Shown: piece by piece, positions 22,001 to 33,000 of the stretch
Layout of the letters: every line of letters starts with the position of its first letter
Position numbering within the stretch: the first letter of the stretch is position 1
Origin: Eurosta solidaginis
Taxonomy: Eukaryota > Arthropoda > Insecta > Diptera > Tephritidae
Assembly: GCF_040869045.1 (NCBI RefSeq)
Contig: NC_090319.1
Span: forward strand, 232,369,832 to 232,433,831
Direction: 5' to 3'
Length of the DNA stretch: 64,000 nt
The notes under the pieces: generated by a model
The model's database searches: none
What the model saw: the letters and a program-made list of their open reading frames with translations, nothing else
Told to the model about the DNA's origin: nothing
Made by a program: the position numbers and the translations under genes

Positions 22001-22411
22001 ATGAAGCGGCTTTGGTAGTGTTCGAGAGAAAAGTTCTTCGAAAGATTTATGGACCTCTACGCGTTGGCGATGGCGAGTACCGAAGAAGATTTAATGATGA
22101 GCTGTACGAGCCATACGCAGACATCAACATAGTCCAGCGGATTAAAACGCAGCGGCTGCGCTGGCTAGGCCATGTTATACGAATGAATGATGATGCTCCG
22201 GCCAAGAAAGTGTTTCTATCGGAACCCGCCTATGGAAGCAGAGGTAGAGGGCGGCCCCCACTCCGTTGGAAGGACCAGGTGGAAAACGATTTAAACTTCC
22301 TTGGTGTGACCAATTGGCGCCGGTTTGTGGAGCGAAGGATCGACTGGCGCGCCCTGTTGGACGGCCATAACCGTTTAGACGGTTAAGCGCCAATTAAGTA
22401 AGTAAGTAAGT
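19071..22411 (+). mobile_element. RTE-like LINE, near full length
   Basis: A 3341-bp insertion into the Gypsy2 LTR, flanked by ATTTGTG (19064-19070 and 22412-22418). It has a roughly 370-bp leader, an endonuclease plus reverse transcriptase coding region, and a tail of TAAG/AAGT tetranucleotides (22395-22411), typical of RTE elements, whose size of about 3.3 kb also fits. A scrap of the same leader occurs at 33853-33902. Confidence 0.9.
19440..22386 (+). pseudogene. RTE-like endonuclease-reverse transcriptase, frameshifted
   Basis: The first segment (19440-20027) is an apurinic-type endonuclease: CTWNVRSLNG, then LLGDFNARVGKEG. The second (about 20034-20513) holds NQIDHVVIDG and NIDSDHYL, the D-H end of the endonuclease fold. 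20534-21274 gives the connector and first half of the reverse transcriptase (KAGGADGLPAKLFK, GISLLNTAYKVLS). 21189-21563 carries the next part (FRQGDSLSCDFFN), and 21568-22386 the LLAYADDIDII catalytic box and the thumb/C-terminal region with WLGHVIRMNDD. At least four frameshifts separate these, so no protein can be made. No RNase H domain, as expected for RTE. Confidence 0.88.
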
Positions 22412-22655
22412 ATTTGTGTTTATGCGTATGTTCGCTGCCGCCTGGTTCTGATGGTGCGTTGGTCTCGCTTGATGCTTTCGACTTCTGCTTACGGCGTGTG
22501 TTGGTGAGTTGTATGCTTATACCTAAGCATGTGTATGAAAATTCCAATTAGTAGCGGCGCTTATTTTGCCGACTTACTGCTGATCTCCGTTCTCTCAAAT
22601 TATTATGTATGTTGTATTTGTAGTTGGGTGCATTGGATGCGCAAAGGGTTGGTTG

Positions 22656-22982
22656 GTCGTCATGCTTGTCATTGCAGCTGTTGAGGTTCCCGCGGGCCTC
22701 GCTGGTCATCCGGCCTATTCCGTCGCTCTCGTCTTGGTTTTCGTTGCTGTTATTGAGACTGCCGTTGGCCTCGCTAGCCATACGGCTTAATATATCCCTG
22801 TTGTCGTGGCTAGTTGTTGGCAATTTGCTGCCCTTTCTTTTGGTGGTATATGTTATGCCAGTCTATACAATTCCCACCGTATATGGTGGATTTAAAAAAG
22901 GAAAAAATGTGGTATACCATGAGCCTAGTTAAAGAGTATATTTAGGTGATTATGCAATTGTGGTTAGAGTTTTACCGGGCTT
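22656..22982 (-). other. Gypsy2 region between pol and 3' LTR
   Basis: Short stretch with an internal duplication of about 60 bp (CGCGGGCCTCGCTGGTCATC-like and GTTGGCCTCGCTAGCCATAC). No clear polypurine tract is seen beside the LTR, so the exact LTR boundary is uncertain. A minus-strand open frame (22823-22548) runs across the boundary and is probably an accident. Confidence 0.45.
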
Positions 22983-25900
22983 TTATTGGTTGATACGACT
23001 TCCGGGTACTTCTTGAAATGAAATTTCTTCGTGTATGATTTGACATTGGTCCGGTTGGGCGTGTACGTTTTTACCGGTTTGATTCGGGTTGAAGTAGAAT
23101 CTTACAAAATAGTCCGTTATTCCGCAGTTGTCTCGGGATGTGTGTTCGTTTAAAGCCGCTGCAGCGCACTGCCTTCCTAGCTGTAACCCTCTTCCATGTA
23201 TCGGTGCTCTGGTGATCTGTACTTGGGTTCCTCGAGCGACCTGTACCTGATTTTCTGGAAATGTTCGTACCTGATTCTCCGTATTATTTTGCACTTGACC
23301 TCCTCTGTATGCTACCAGCTGTTGGCTTGTACTTTGGTCCTCTTCTTGTTATCTCTCGGTCTCTTCGCTGACTCGTGTGAGCGTACCACAGATGGCTACC
23401 TCACTGTTCTCTCTCTGTTGTTGCACCTCGGTAATATTGTTCGCTGTTCGATTGGACGATGTTGGCGGGATTTGATCTTCTCTTGCGTTCTTCTTGTTAC
23501 ACTGTTTATGACTTTTTCGTGTTTCGTTGTTGTGGGCGGCGTCGGTTGTGTGGTATGATTTCAGCTCACTTAAGTGGGCTGTCCTCCTCCTTCCTCTGAA
23601 AACTTTGTCTAGATCCACGATCACTGGTGATACAAAGTTCGTTACCCGGTAAGGTCCACTGTACCTGGGGGCTAGTTTGCATGCAAAGTTATCCACCGCT
23701 TTTGACAGCTGATGCTCCTTTACCAGCACTTGGTCGCCTATAGCCGGTCGCCATTGCCTCCTTCTTAAATTATAATGCTTTGCCTGCTCTGTTGATGCTC
23801 GATCTTGCTTCCGTCGTACCATCTCGAATATCTCCTTCATATTCATCGATTTCTCCCTTGAATTAGCTACTCTCTCACCTGTACCGAATGTATGCTCGTC
23901 ATAAAGGCTGTTGGGAATCCTTGGTTATCTGCCTTGTACTACATATGCTGGACTGTACCCGGTGGATTCACATACGCTTGTGTTTAATGCGAGTGTTATC
24001 TCTGGTATAATATCGTCCCATGTTTCTGCTCATTCCCTGAACACTGTGCTATCATCCTGTTGATGTTGCGGTTCGCTCTTTCTGTCGGGTTCTCCTGCGG
24101 TGTGTATGGTGCTATTAGCCGGTGTTTTACGCTAAGCTCCTCCAAATACTTCTTGAAACATTTGCTCACGCACTGCGCTCCGTTTTCTGTGATTAATACC
24201 TTTGGAATGCCAAATCGTGCCAAAATTCTTTCTCGAAATCCTCGTATTACGTATCTGTTGTTGTCTTTCTAATCGCCATTATCTCCACCCATTTTGAAAA
24301 TCTGTCAACGAAAACTAATGCCATTGTATTACCATATTTCGAGCGTGGCATTGGACCAACAAAGTCTGCGCACACTGTTGCCCACGGTTCTTCTGGAATT
24401 TTAGTTAGCATCTTACCCGCGGCCTGTTGTTTACTAGGTTTGTATACCTGACATCCATAACATTGCTGTACGTACTTCCTTACGCCCCTGAATATTACGG
24501 ACCAGTAATATCGTGTCGTCGCTCGTGAAATCGATTTTCGAACGCCCATGTGTCCTGCGCTTTGTGTGTCATGAATTTCCGCCAGCTCACTGTGTCTCTG
24601 TGTGGTCGGTATCCATAACTTCCACGGTACTGCGCCTTCACCATCAACTTGACTCACTATTATTCTGTATAGCTTTCCGTCCTCAATCACATAGTCTGGG
24701 GATTCCTCCGGAGCCTTTCTTACCTCTGCAATCTTCGCTCTTAGCCACTTGCACTTGTCTTTGCCTTGCTCTACCGTCAACCTGCCTAGTTGCTCGTCCA
24801 TCGGCTGTCTCGATAGTGCGTCTGCCACCACGTTTAACTTTCGTTTCCGGTACTGTCCGTCAAATTAGTATTGTTGTAATTCCAGTGCCCATCTAGAAAT
24901 CCATCCCTTCGGACTGTCTATTGCGTTCAACCATTTTAGAGCTAGGTGATCCGTGATTACCGTGAACGTGTATCCCTCTAGGTAGGGTCTCATCTTCCTT
25001 ATCGTCAAGCTATTGACAAGCATTCCTTCTCTGTCGGGGAATAATTTGTTTCTGCCTTGTTCAGTCGGCGACTCGCATAAGCAATCACTTGTTCTTCGCT
25101 GTGTGATCCTTGAGTGAGCACTGCTCCGAGACCAAAATCGCTTGCATCCGTCTGTAAACTTCTTCGTAAAATCTGGAAATGCTAGTACAGGTGCTTGGGT
25201 GAGTGCGGCCTTTAATGCCTCGGATGCCGACTGCTGCTCTTCCGACCACTTCCACTTCCTTCCTTTCTTTAGCGTTGACGTCAACGGGTGTGAAACCTGT
25301 GAAAAGTCTGAGACGAATCTCCTGCACCACGATACCACTCCTAGGAATCTTCGTAGTTCACGTAAATTGTTTGGCGGTGTCCACTCTTTGATGGCTGCTA
25401 TTTCGTCCGGGTCCATGTGAATACCTTCCTGCTAACGACATGACCTAGATAATTTAAACTTTTCTTAAAAAACTCACATTTTTCCGGGTTTATCTTAAGG
25501 TTTGCTCTCCGTAGCCGTTGAAACACTTCCGTCAGGTGTCCTATGTGTTCTTCAAATGTTTTGCTAGTAATGATGATATTATCTAGGTATGCGAATGCGA
25601 AGGGTTCCAACTCTGGTCCTATAACGTTATCGAGTACTTTCTGGAAAGTTGCTGGGGCTGAGTGTAGGCCGAACGGCATTACCTTCCATTGATATAGTCC
25701 ACGTTCAGGTACAGTGAATGCGGTGTATTGTTTGCTGTTTTCTTCCATGGGGATTTGCCAATATCCATTCTTTAAGTTGAGGCTGCTGATAAACCGAGCA
25801 CTTCTCAACCTGTCACAACACATCTTGGTTGGATACGGGGTAACGGGTATGAGTCTGGTACTGACCTCGCGTTTAGTTGGCGGTAATACACGCAGAGTCT

Positions 25901-26056
25901 CCACTTACTATTTTTCCGACTTCTGGGATGCTTGTATCTCTTCTTGCTGTTCTCGCTCCTCCGCCTGTGTGTATTGGTAACGTTCTTCTGGACGCCGTGG
26001 TACAAATGGTCTTGCCGTTGGTAGCATCTGATCTCTGTCAGGGATAATGTTTTCAT
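22983..26056 (-). pseudogene. Gypsy2 pol: reverse transcriptase, RNase H, integrase
   Basis: From 26056 downward: the fingers (WRLCVYYRQLNARSVPD), palm and FAYLDN in place of the usual YLDD (about 25585), then CEFFKKSLNYLGHVV. The RNase H region follows at 25416-24865, with a frameshift near FPDFTKKF and with ITDHLALKWL. Integrase starts with an HHCC finger (SAGHMG ... CYGCQVYK, 24831-24247), the first aspartate in CADFVGPM, then a frameshift and ITENG where SDNG is expected (24223-23996). The GPY-like tail SGPYRVTNFVSPVIV ends at 23349. After a stop, the same kind of polar, Gln-rich sequence runs on to 22983. Both altered catalytic residues and the shifts make it non-functional. The protease is not found; it was probably lost in a deletion near 26056. 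Confidence 0.85.
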
Positions 26057-27019
26057 AATCTTCTACCAAACTTACCAATTCTTCCAGGCTGCTGATCTCG
26101 CTAGGTTTAGCTTTTGATCTTCGGTATATGCGGAATGTCCCATCAGTCCCTGTAGTGCTAGCACATAATCCTTGAACTTCTCTCCTGGTCTTTGCATGCG
26201 TGTTCGTATTTCGTCATCCAATTGTTCGAAATATTTGGAGCTGAGGAAGAATTTTACGAAATCCTTCTTAAACGAGTCCCACTCTTCCCAGCTCCGGTTG
26301 TTATTTCGGTACCAAACCTAGGCTTTGTCTTTTAGTAGCTCCGGCAATGCTCTTGGTATCGAGTGGCTTGGGGTCGCTAGAGCCTCGTCTGTTAGTGAAA
26401 CATGATTCGCCGCGGATAGGTGAGGTTGACAATTGGGTTTGGAGAAGCGATATATTGCGCTGGCAACCTGAAGGGTTGCGCTACACAGCCCCTTGAATAG
26501 GTATTTTAGTCGCCTCTTACGATAGGCATACCTACCGTGGGAATATTCTGACCCCCTAACCCGCTGGGGTTCCTGCTAGTTCCTCAACGCGTTCGATGAA
26601 CCCTAGGTGATCCTTCCCCCCGTCGTATTTTAAACCCCATTTTCTTACACGGTCCATAGTTGTTGCGTATGTACCTGGCTGTTGCATCGTATACAGTGCT
26701 AGTTGTGTGACCTCGTGTTGGTAGGGTGCCCCGCGTGTATTCTCATCATCCGTTTTCGTAGCACTTGGTGATGGTGACCGACTACTTGCCTGTGGTATGT
26801 TTAGTGTAGATGCCGTCCGTTCGTGTCGCAGAGCTAGGTCTGTAGCCGCTCCTGTGATTTCTTGTTGTCTTTTTCCGCTCGCATAAATGCCGCCAGTCGC
26901 TTCTTTAGTTCGTCTACAGTTCCTGTATCCTCCAGCCCGAACTCCGAATTGTAACTTACCAGCTCCTCTCGGGTGAGGTAATACACCCATGACACCTTTA
27001 CCATTTTCTGTTTATGCAT
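26057..27019 (-). pseudogene. Gypsy2 gag with SAP-like N-terminus, interrupted
   Basis: Starts at 27019 with a short helix-loop-helix resembling a SAP motif (LTREELVSYNSEFGL, then TVDELKKRLA), followed by a frameshift into a Ser/Pro-rich linker and the capsid start (VRKWGLKYDGGKDHLGFIER). A dispersed repeat then interrupts the capsid (26376-26566). The capsid resumes with LPELLKDKA, a stop, WYRNN, and FFLSSKYFEQLDDEIRTRMQ. Zinc knuckles are not visible before the reverse transcriptase begins, so the end of gag and the protease are deleted. Structural role: the particle capsid. Confidence 0.8.
26376..26566 (-). mobile_element. Short dispersed-repeat insertion in Gypsy2 gag
   Basis: On the minus strand: AGCGGGTTAGGGGGTCAGAA, then GGTAGGTATGCCTATCGTAA, GGGCTGTGTAGCGCAACCCT and CAACCTCACCTATCCGCGGC. 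It splits the capsid between GFIERVEELAG and LPELLKDK. I remember this segment as a very common dipteran repeat associated with non-LTR elements, but I cannot name the family. Ends are approximate and no duplication was defined. Confidence 0.6.
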
Positions 27020-27175
27020 CCTTCCCTTGTTAGTTTCTGTGTTTAGCCTTCGTTGTTTTGCTTTTACTACCGTATATCCTTGTTACCTTCCTTTGAATAT
27101 CTTTTGTATATTGCCTTCATGGTTTGCTTGGTTTTTCTTAAGCCTCTTCGGGCGCCATATTTGTTATTATTTATT

Positions 27176-27193
27176 GGGTCTGCTCGGGCGCCA
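27176..27193 (-). promoter_or_regulatory. Gypsy2 primer-binding site, tRNA-Lys-like
   Basis: Minus strand TGGCGCCCGAGCAGACCC starts two bases from the LTR and resembles the tRNA-Lys complement TGGCGCCCGAACAGGGAC. A second TGGCGCCCGAAGAGG lies about 40 bases further in (27140-27160). Confidence 0.7.
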
Positions 27194-27195
27194 TA

Positions 27196-28223
27196 TGTGA
27201 CGGAATTATTTTCCGCTGAGGTATACTCAGTTCGTCCAGGGTTCCTATGGTAAATGGGAGAACCTATTCCTATCGCAAGAAATAAAAGAGAGAAGCTCCG
27301 GAAACGTTAAAAGATTTACTCAAAAGGTAAATAGTCTTTAATAGCTGCTCCTACTTTCTGGCCCTGTCTCGATAAGAGTAACTGAGGTAGAACCCCTCTG
27401 CCAAGCTGTCCGTCAGTTGGAGTGGAAACCTCCTACTGAATATAAAACTAAACACGAAATGAAGCGGAAACCTTCAGGTTGCGTTCTGATCTGTGGTAGA
27501 AGCCCACTGTCTCGTATCCCTATCTCCTAGCTTCTGATCTTACATGCTAATTTGCCGACCTTATATAAGATTTCGTACATCGGGGGACGGTTATTTTCTA
27601 AAAACAATTCCTTAGTAACAATCCTTCCGTTATAAAATTATGAAGAGCTGCGCGCAGGCAGTCCGTAATTTTGCAATAACAATTATAAGGAAATAGAGTG
27701 ATGAACTAGAATAATAATTCATTGTATTCTATTAGTATCTACATATGTTTACATGCTAACATACATTTCCCTTTTCCTTTGTCATGCTTCTGGTTTGTGG
27801 TATGTACATATGCATGCCTTAAGTCACGTAGGATAATCCGTTGTACCGGCACTCAGCTTCACCCTCATTCTGGGAGCCCAAATATACATAGAAATCAGTG
27901 TCCCTAATATCGTACGTATGTTTGTATACTTATCCATATGCCTGTCGTGTTTTCAAACCTTCGCTTTACCTATTGTATTCAACCATTTGTATTTATGCCT
28001 ATGTCCACTGTCGCTTGGTTCTGATGGTGCGTTGGCCTCGCTTGATGCTTTCGACTTCTGCTTACGGCGTGCGTTGGTGTGTGTATGCTCGTACGTAAGT
28101 ATGTATATCAAAATTCCAATTAGCAGCGTCGCTTATTTTGGCGACTTACTGCTGATCTCCGTTCTCTCAAATTATTATGTGTTCTATTTGTAGTTGGGTG
28201 CATTGGATGCGCAAAGGGTTGGT
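27196..28223 (-). repeat. Gypsy2 5' LTR, uninterrupted
   Basis: TGTGACGGAATTATTTTCCG to about GGGTTGGTTG, 1028 bp. It shows the empty sites for both LINE insertions: the text around TACATGCTAACATAC for the LOA-like LINE and CAACCATTTGTATTTATG for the RTE-like LINE. The high-coordinate end is approximate. Confidence 0.85.
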
Positions 28224-29462
28224 TGACCGATGCAATTTTATGTTTTGTGCGTATCCACTTCTCTTGCAAATGTTCAGTGTATGTTAGGGCGATCCTATAT
28301 TTAAAATTTATGCGGGCGAAAATGTAAATATTTTGCTTGAGTGCAAAAGTGCGCAAGTCTAATTTGTACTTCGATCCAGTAATTATTAATTCAATATACA
28401 ACATAATATATATACATAATATTTTGGCGTGTAATTCATAACGATATACATATGTACATGTCGGGTACTTCATAAAAATGTATAAATGTTAAATTCAAGA
28501 TTATAAGTTCACTTATTGTATTACAAAAATATATGTTAAAATGTATATGTAAGTATATGTTGTGAAGGTACAAAACCCTCGGTTTTGGGGTCCACACAAT
28601 ATATACAACTCAAGAGCTTAATTATACAATGTTATATTAGACAAACAATATTATATATAAAAACGCAATTAGATATCTGAATATACTTATAGTGAGAGAT
28701 AACAAAATCTTATAATGGTGGATTTATAACAACCACCAATAAAAAAATAAATGAAAATTAAAAATTTATATTTGCAATTTACTATATTTACATACATATA
28801 ATGAAGGTGTTTTTTAACAAATTGAGTTAACAACGTTAAATAAACTTAAAACATGAATATCGGTTACCAATTGTATTGCATACGCATTATTTACCATTGC
28901 TGAATATTGTGCATTTACGCCCGATTCTAGTGTGGTAACAACATTCTTCGAAATCATGTGGCAACTTTTACACCCTTTTGGTATTCTACCCGCGAAAGTA
29001 GCCGGATAATTTTTTACCCATAAAAGTAGGTGGTTACACCGAAATAACCACACAAGCTGTTGTTTAGAAAAATGCAAAACTGAAAAATAAAGAGTTGTAA
29101 GCGAAAGAAGTAAAGATAATAGTAAAAACGTGTTGCCTCTTGCTATACGTATTTGTTTACATTATGTACTTTCACAGAATAAATTACAATATACCTATGT
29201 AGAAATTTATCGTGCATAATATGCATATGGACATCGTCCCGTTTATTCGTTAACCACGTATCTACAAGTGAGACATTTTCGCTAAAGCGAACACGGTTGC
29301 CACACCATGTTTTCATTTGGGACCAAATTCATCGAAAAAAAGGACCAAATTTTTGTTTTATTTTATTAGTATAAAATACAAAATTTTAGGATGTTTCTGT
29401 ATAAAATTTTACTAAACATAGTGAAGACTTTCCTTTAATTCAAGCTGAACAAACAAATATAT
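28224..29462. other. AT-rich flank, no gene seen
   Basis: Outside the Gypsy2 LTR the sequence is AT-rich. A minus-strand frame at 28814-29077 (87 codons, with GCKSCHMI and ordinary composition) could be part of something, but it has no recognised homologue and no partner exons. I leave it unannotated. Confidence 0.4.
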
Positions 29463-30085
29463 TGTAACGAATTTACCGCAAATCCTCTTATTTGCAACCT
29501 TCTGCTAAGTTCGAATCACTAAACTGTTGAATAAATAACTCCACTCTTCAATAATGCAAAATGGCCTTTATTAAAGTACTTCACAATAACACTTATATTT
29601 CGCTTACTGATAACTCTCCTAACTCAAACTGATTGATAGCTTAAACGAAACTGTACTATTCAAAATAATACTGCTCTTGCTCGCTAGATAGCGTCTTAGT
29701 CGAAAATGCTTGACAGCTTAAATCAAACTGAATTCCAGGGCCTCTACACTTGTTGCCTTTTATACTCTTTGATTTCAACGTTCGCATCTTCTAGGCGCTT
29801 CCAGAATCTACTAGTTCATCACCTCTCAAACTTCTCAGCTGTAACAACAATTGCACAATTTTATAGCTTTTCTCATTGCATACTTTCAGGAGTATCTCAG
29901 ATATATGCATGTGTTTGTGCATTGACTCTCCGCTGCTCGTATACGTACATGGTACATATGTGTAGACGCAATTATTGTTTCGTTTATGTATATACATAAT
30001 GATTGAATTATTGATGTGAATTCGCATCACTGCTTAGCATCGGCTTAGAGATAGCAGCACCCCTTAGTTTTGCTAATTCGTAACA
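29463..30085 (-). mobile_element. Solo LTR, relative of the one at 6059
   Basis: A 623-bp block, TGTAACGAATTTACC...AATTCGTAACA on the plus strand, flanked by ATAT (29459-29462 and 30086-30089). Read on the minus strand it shares with the LTR at 6059 the TATAAAAG box (about 29757-29764), the CTTCCAGAATCTACTAGT-type block and the AATAAAGGCC-like polyadenylation area. It is diverged from that copy by many substitutions and gaps, so it is an older or different subfamily. Confidence 0.85.
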
Positions 30086-33000
30086 ATATGTACATGCAAC
30101 CAAAAATGGTACTATATTTTGACATAGGTAAGTCTTTGTCTTTCACCAACCAAACGTTGTGAACCTAGTTTTGGTCACAAAGCTCTTGGTTCTTTCATTA
30201 TGTTGTTGATTGCAATGAAATAAAATGTATAGTGCAGTTAGGTTTCAGTAAGAAACGGTTCAAAATTTGCGTTCTGGTGTTGCCGACTATGTATGTGGAA
30301 AACTCAGTAAGTCATAAATGAAATTAGGCAATTTTGTTAGTGCTATTTTTATAGATGCTTACTTTTTTCCTTAACGTTTAAACTTTATATCAGAGCCTAG
30401 ATTCAGTAAGTGTGAGTTTTGATCCCAGGCCTCAGGGGTTCTGCTAGCACCTACGGGAATAATTTTATACAAAGCATTTCTTCCGAAATCAAATATCTTT
30501 AGCATTTGCTTCCAGAAGACAGACTTCGAGTTAAAATATTTCTTGTCTCAAGATACTTAACACCACAATAGTCCTGGAATTCCTTGAACTCATTGAGCTG
30601 GGTGAGAAAGATTTAAATATCAACGTGCCAAATTTCTTTGTATAAGTTTTGAAAGTGTTAGGCTCACGGCAGAGTGCTCGCTATAAGCTATGCTAGGCGA
30701 GAAGCAATTTTTATTTTCATATATTTTACATAGTGTTGTATAACCGATCGAAATATCTAGCCGTTATTAATATTATTATAAAACAAGAGTTTTTTTGATT
30801 AGTCGGTTATTTCATCAACAATTAACGACAATGTGTTTGCCAACACTTTTCTTTTTAATGCCTGGCATAGTTTGTCCTAAGTGGAATGTTACACTAGTTA
30901 ACAAGAGAAATTACTTTGAAGTGTAACTATTTAATTTCAATGCATTATGGCCCGCTAAGTACAAAAACGCCCAAAATTTAATATCATATGGATACGATTT
31001 TTTTTCGTTTTCTAAAATCACGAATTTTCACAGAGGTTTTTTCATTTATTTTATCATATCTTGGAAATTACTTATCTAAATTCGTTGAGGGAAACACCAG
31101 TGGATTCACCGCAAAATTTTCTTCAAGTCTTGATAAGAAAATTTTTTTATATGATCGACGGTTGTGGAGTTTTTCACATAAAAATGTAAAAAAAAAATTT
31201 TTTTTGCAAAATCGAACATTTTTTTATTTTTCAAAAATTCATAAAAAATCGAAGGTTTTAAAAACTTACCATTTTTATTTCACGGTCATAAAACCGCAAA
31301 CATTATAAATAATTGAAACCTTATTTCGTGAAAATACATGACTAAATGTTGGTTTTATTGACAATAAGGTGAAAATACCCAATTTAGCGAAAATTTTGCA
31401 TATCAAGCCTATTATTGTTTTTGACAAGCAAATTATTTAGGTATGATTAATTTTTGACAAAGTTATTGTGTGCTGTAATGCATTGTGCATCAATAAATTG
31501 GGGGAAAAATGTTTAATATTCAAAAATTCATATCTCGAAAACAACAAGTTTCGGATGATAGGCATTTAGCCAAGTTGAAATATGAACTGTTCACTCAATA
31601 TAGAAAAAGTTTAAACAAAACAAAGATAACGTTTTTTGAAAAAATTATTTTTGAAAAAAGTCATAAATTTTTATTAAATTCTAAACAAATTTTTTTTAAA
31701 TTATATGCTATTGTTTATAAAGTTGTATAAAAGTAAATATAATAACGAACATTTCAAAGAAAAAATCATGAGAATGGGTTAATTTTTGACAGAGTTATTG
31801 GCAGCTGAAAAAATAGGTGAATAAAATACCGACTGCATTTTATGGAATTCAATTGCCGATAAATCCGAAAAGAAATTTTTTGAGGCAAAAAAAATACAAG
31901 TGTTTCATTATTTTGACCAAAGAACAACATATTAAAATTTCATCGAAATCAAAAATCATGTCCTGCGCGGACCGGGTGTCTTGAAATGGAATGAGCCGTA
32001 TATAATATAATATTCCAAAAATAAACCGATTCCACAAATTCTTAAATGGAGATGAATGTTCCGAACATAATGAATGAATAAGCTAACATGCTCAATCAGT
32101 ACATTTTGTTATGGTATCTCCATTATTTACTAATGACATTTTTACGTGAATAGATTTACCAGTCGAGTTTTTGGCGTTGAACGATGAATTTTGAATTGGT
32201 TTAGGTTTCACATGTTTATAGGTTTGCGAAAGTGCACGATTCCTTGGTGTCCGTACTTTTCATAAAAATCCCTATGTTCAGCCACACTAATAGATGATCA
32301 TGGCATAGTTCACATATATTGATATATTCACCATAAAATTCAAAAAAATGTTCTAAGGAATTATGCAGTTCAGTACTTATCGGGTATTTGTAAACTGATT
32401 GCTTCCTATTTCTACTACTAATATTTTTCAAAAAATCGCAAAGAAACAACACAGTTAATGGATGCCAATTCGCTTTGGGAGCAAAATGGCTGCCATTGTC
32501 AAAAAATGTGTCAGCCGAGCAAACCTCTTGTTATTGAATCATGAATAAAACACGTAACAAAAATTTTACCTCAAAATAAATTTTGACAAAAGACTCAATC
32601 AATTAAAACTTGGAAGAAAAGTCGTCGCTTGATTAATTGATTTTTGTATGTGAAAATTGAGCCAAAGCTAGTTAATAATGCAGATATACTATACTAATCA
32701 AAATATTTCGATTGAAATTATCGTTTATTAATATCCTTATCGGTTTTCGGGACATTCAGTTTAAATTTGCCGTATATGCATGGTCACAACCGCTTTAGAC
32801 GCATTTAGTCGTATAACTTAAAACTTTTGTACATACGACAATTTTTCAATGAAATTGGTTGAAAATAACTCTCAATAAAAAACTGTTGTATGTGAGAAAT
32901 CAGCTAACACATCCATCAAAGCTTGAATCTTGCTCGTGAAAAATATGTTATATGTATGTATTATGGAAAATGAATAGATGCCTTCAAGGCAATCTTATGC

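Larger units (their letters stand above)
16096..22655 (-). repeat. Gypsy2 3' LTR in three pieces
   Basis: Pieces at 16096-16628, 18840-19070 and 22419-22655 align in order with the uninterrupted LTR at 27196-28223. They sum to about 1001 bp; the other LTR has about 30 bp extra near 27487-27517. The upper end is set by where the two copies diverge (after GGGTTGGTTG), so a few bases may be missing. Confidence 0.85.
16096..28223 (-). mobile_element. Gypsy2: Ty3/gypsy element, decayed
   Basis: Two LTRs of about 1.0 kb bracket an internal region of about 4.5 kb (22656-27195) on the minus strand with gag, reverse transcriptase, RNase H and integrase remnants. The 3' LTR (low coordinates) carries two LINE insertions totalling 5.5 kb, plus their duplications. 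A tRNA-Lys-like primer site follows the 5' LTR. No target duplication of the whole element was found and zinc knuckles plus protease appear deleted, so it is long dead. Confidence 0.85.

Noticed and set aside
22548..22823. Envelope-like or extra gene after Gypsy2 pol
   Set aside because: Short frame crossing into the LTR with an internal duplication; no signal peptide or membrane segment. No env-like gene seen in any gypsy element here.
28814..29077. 87-codon minus-strand frame with GCKSCHMI
   Set aside because: Composition is protein-like but no homologue or partner exon is visible; too little to call.
30988..31730. Phe/Lys/Asn-rich open frames
   Set aside because: Expected by chance in AT-rich DNA; no motifs.
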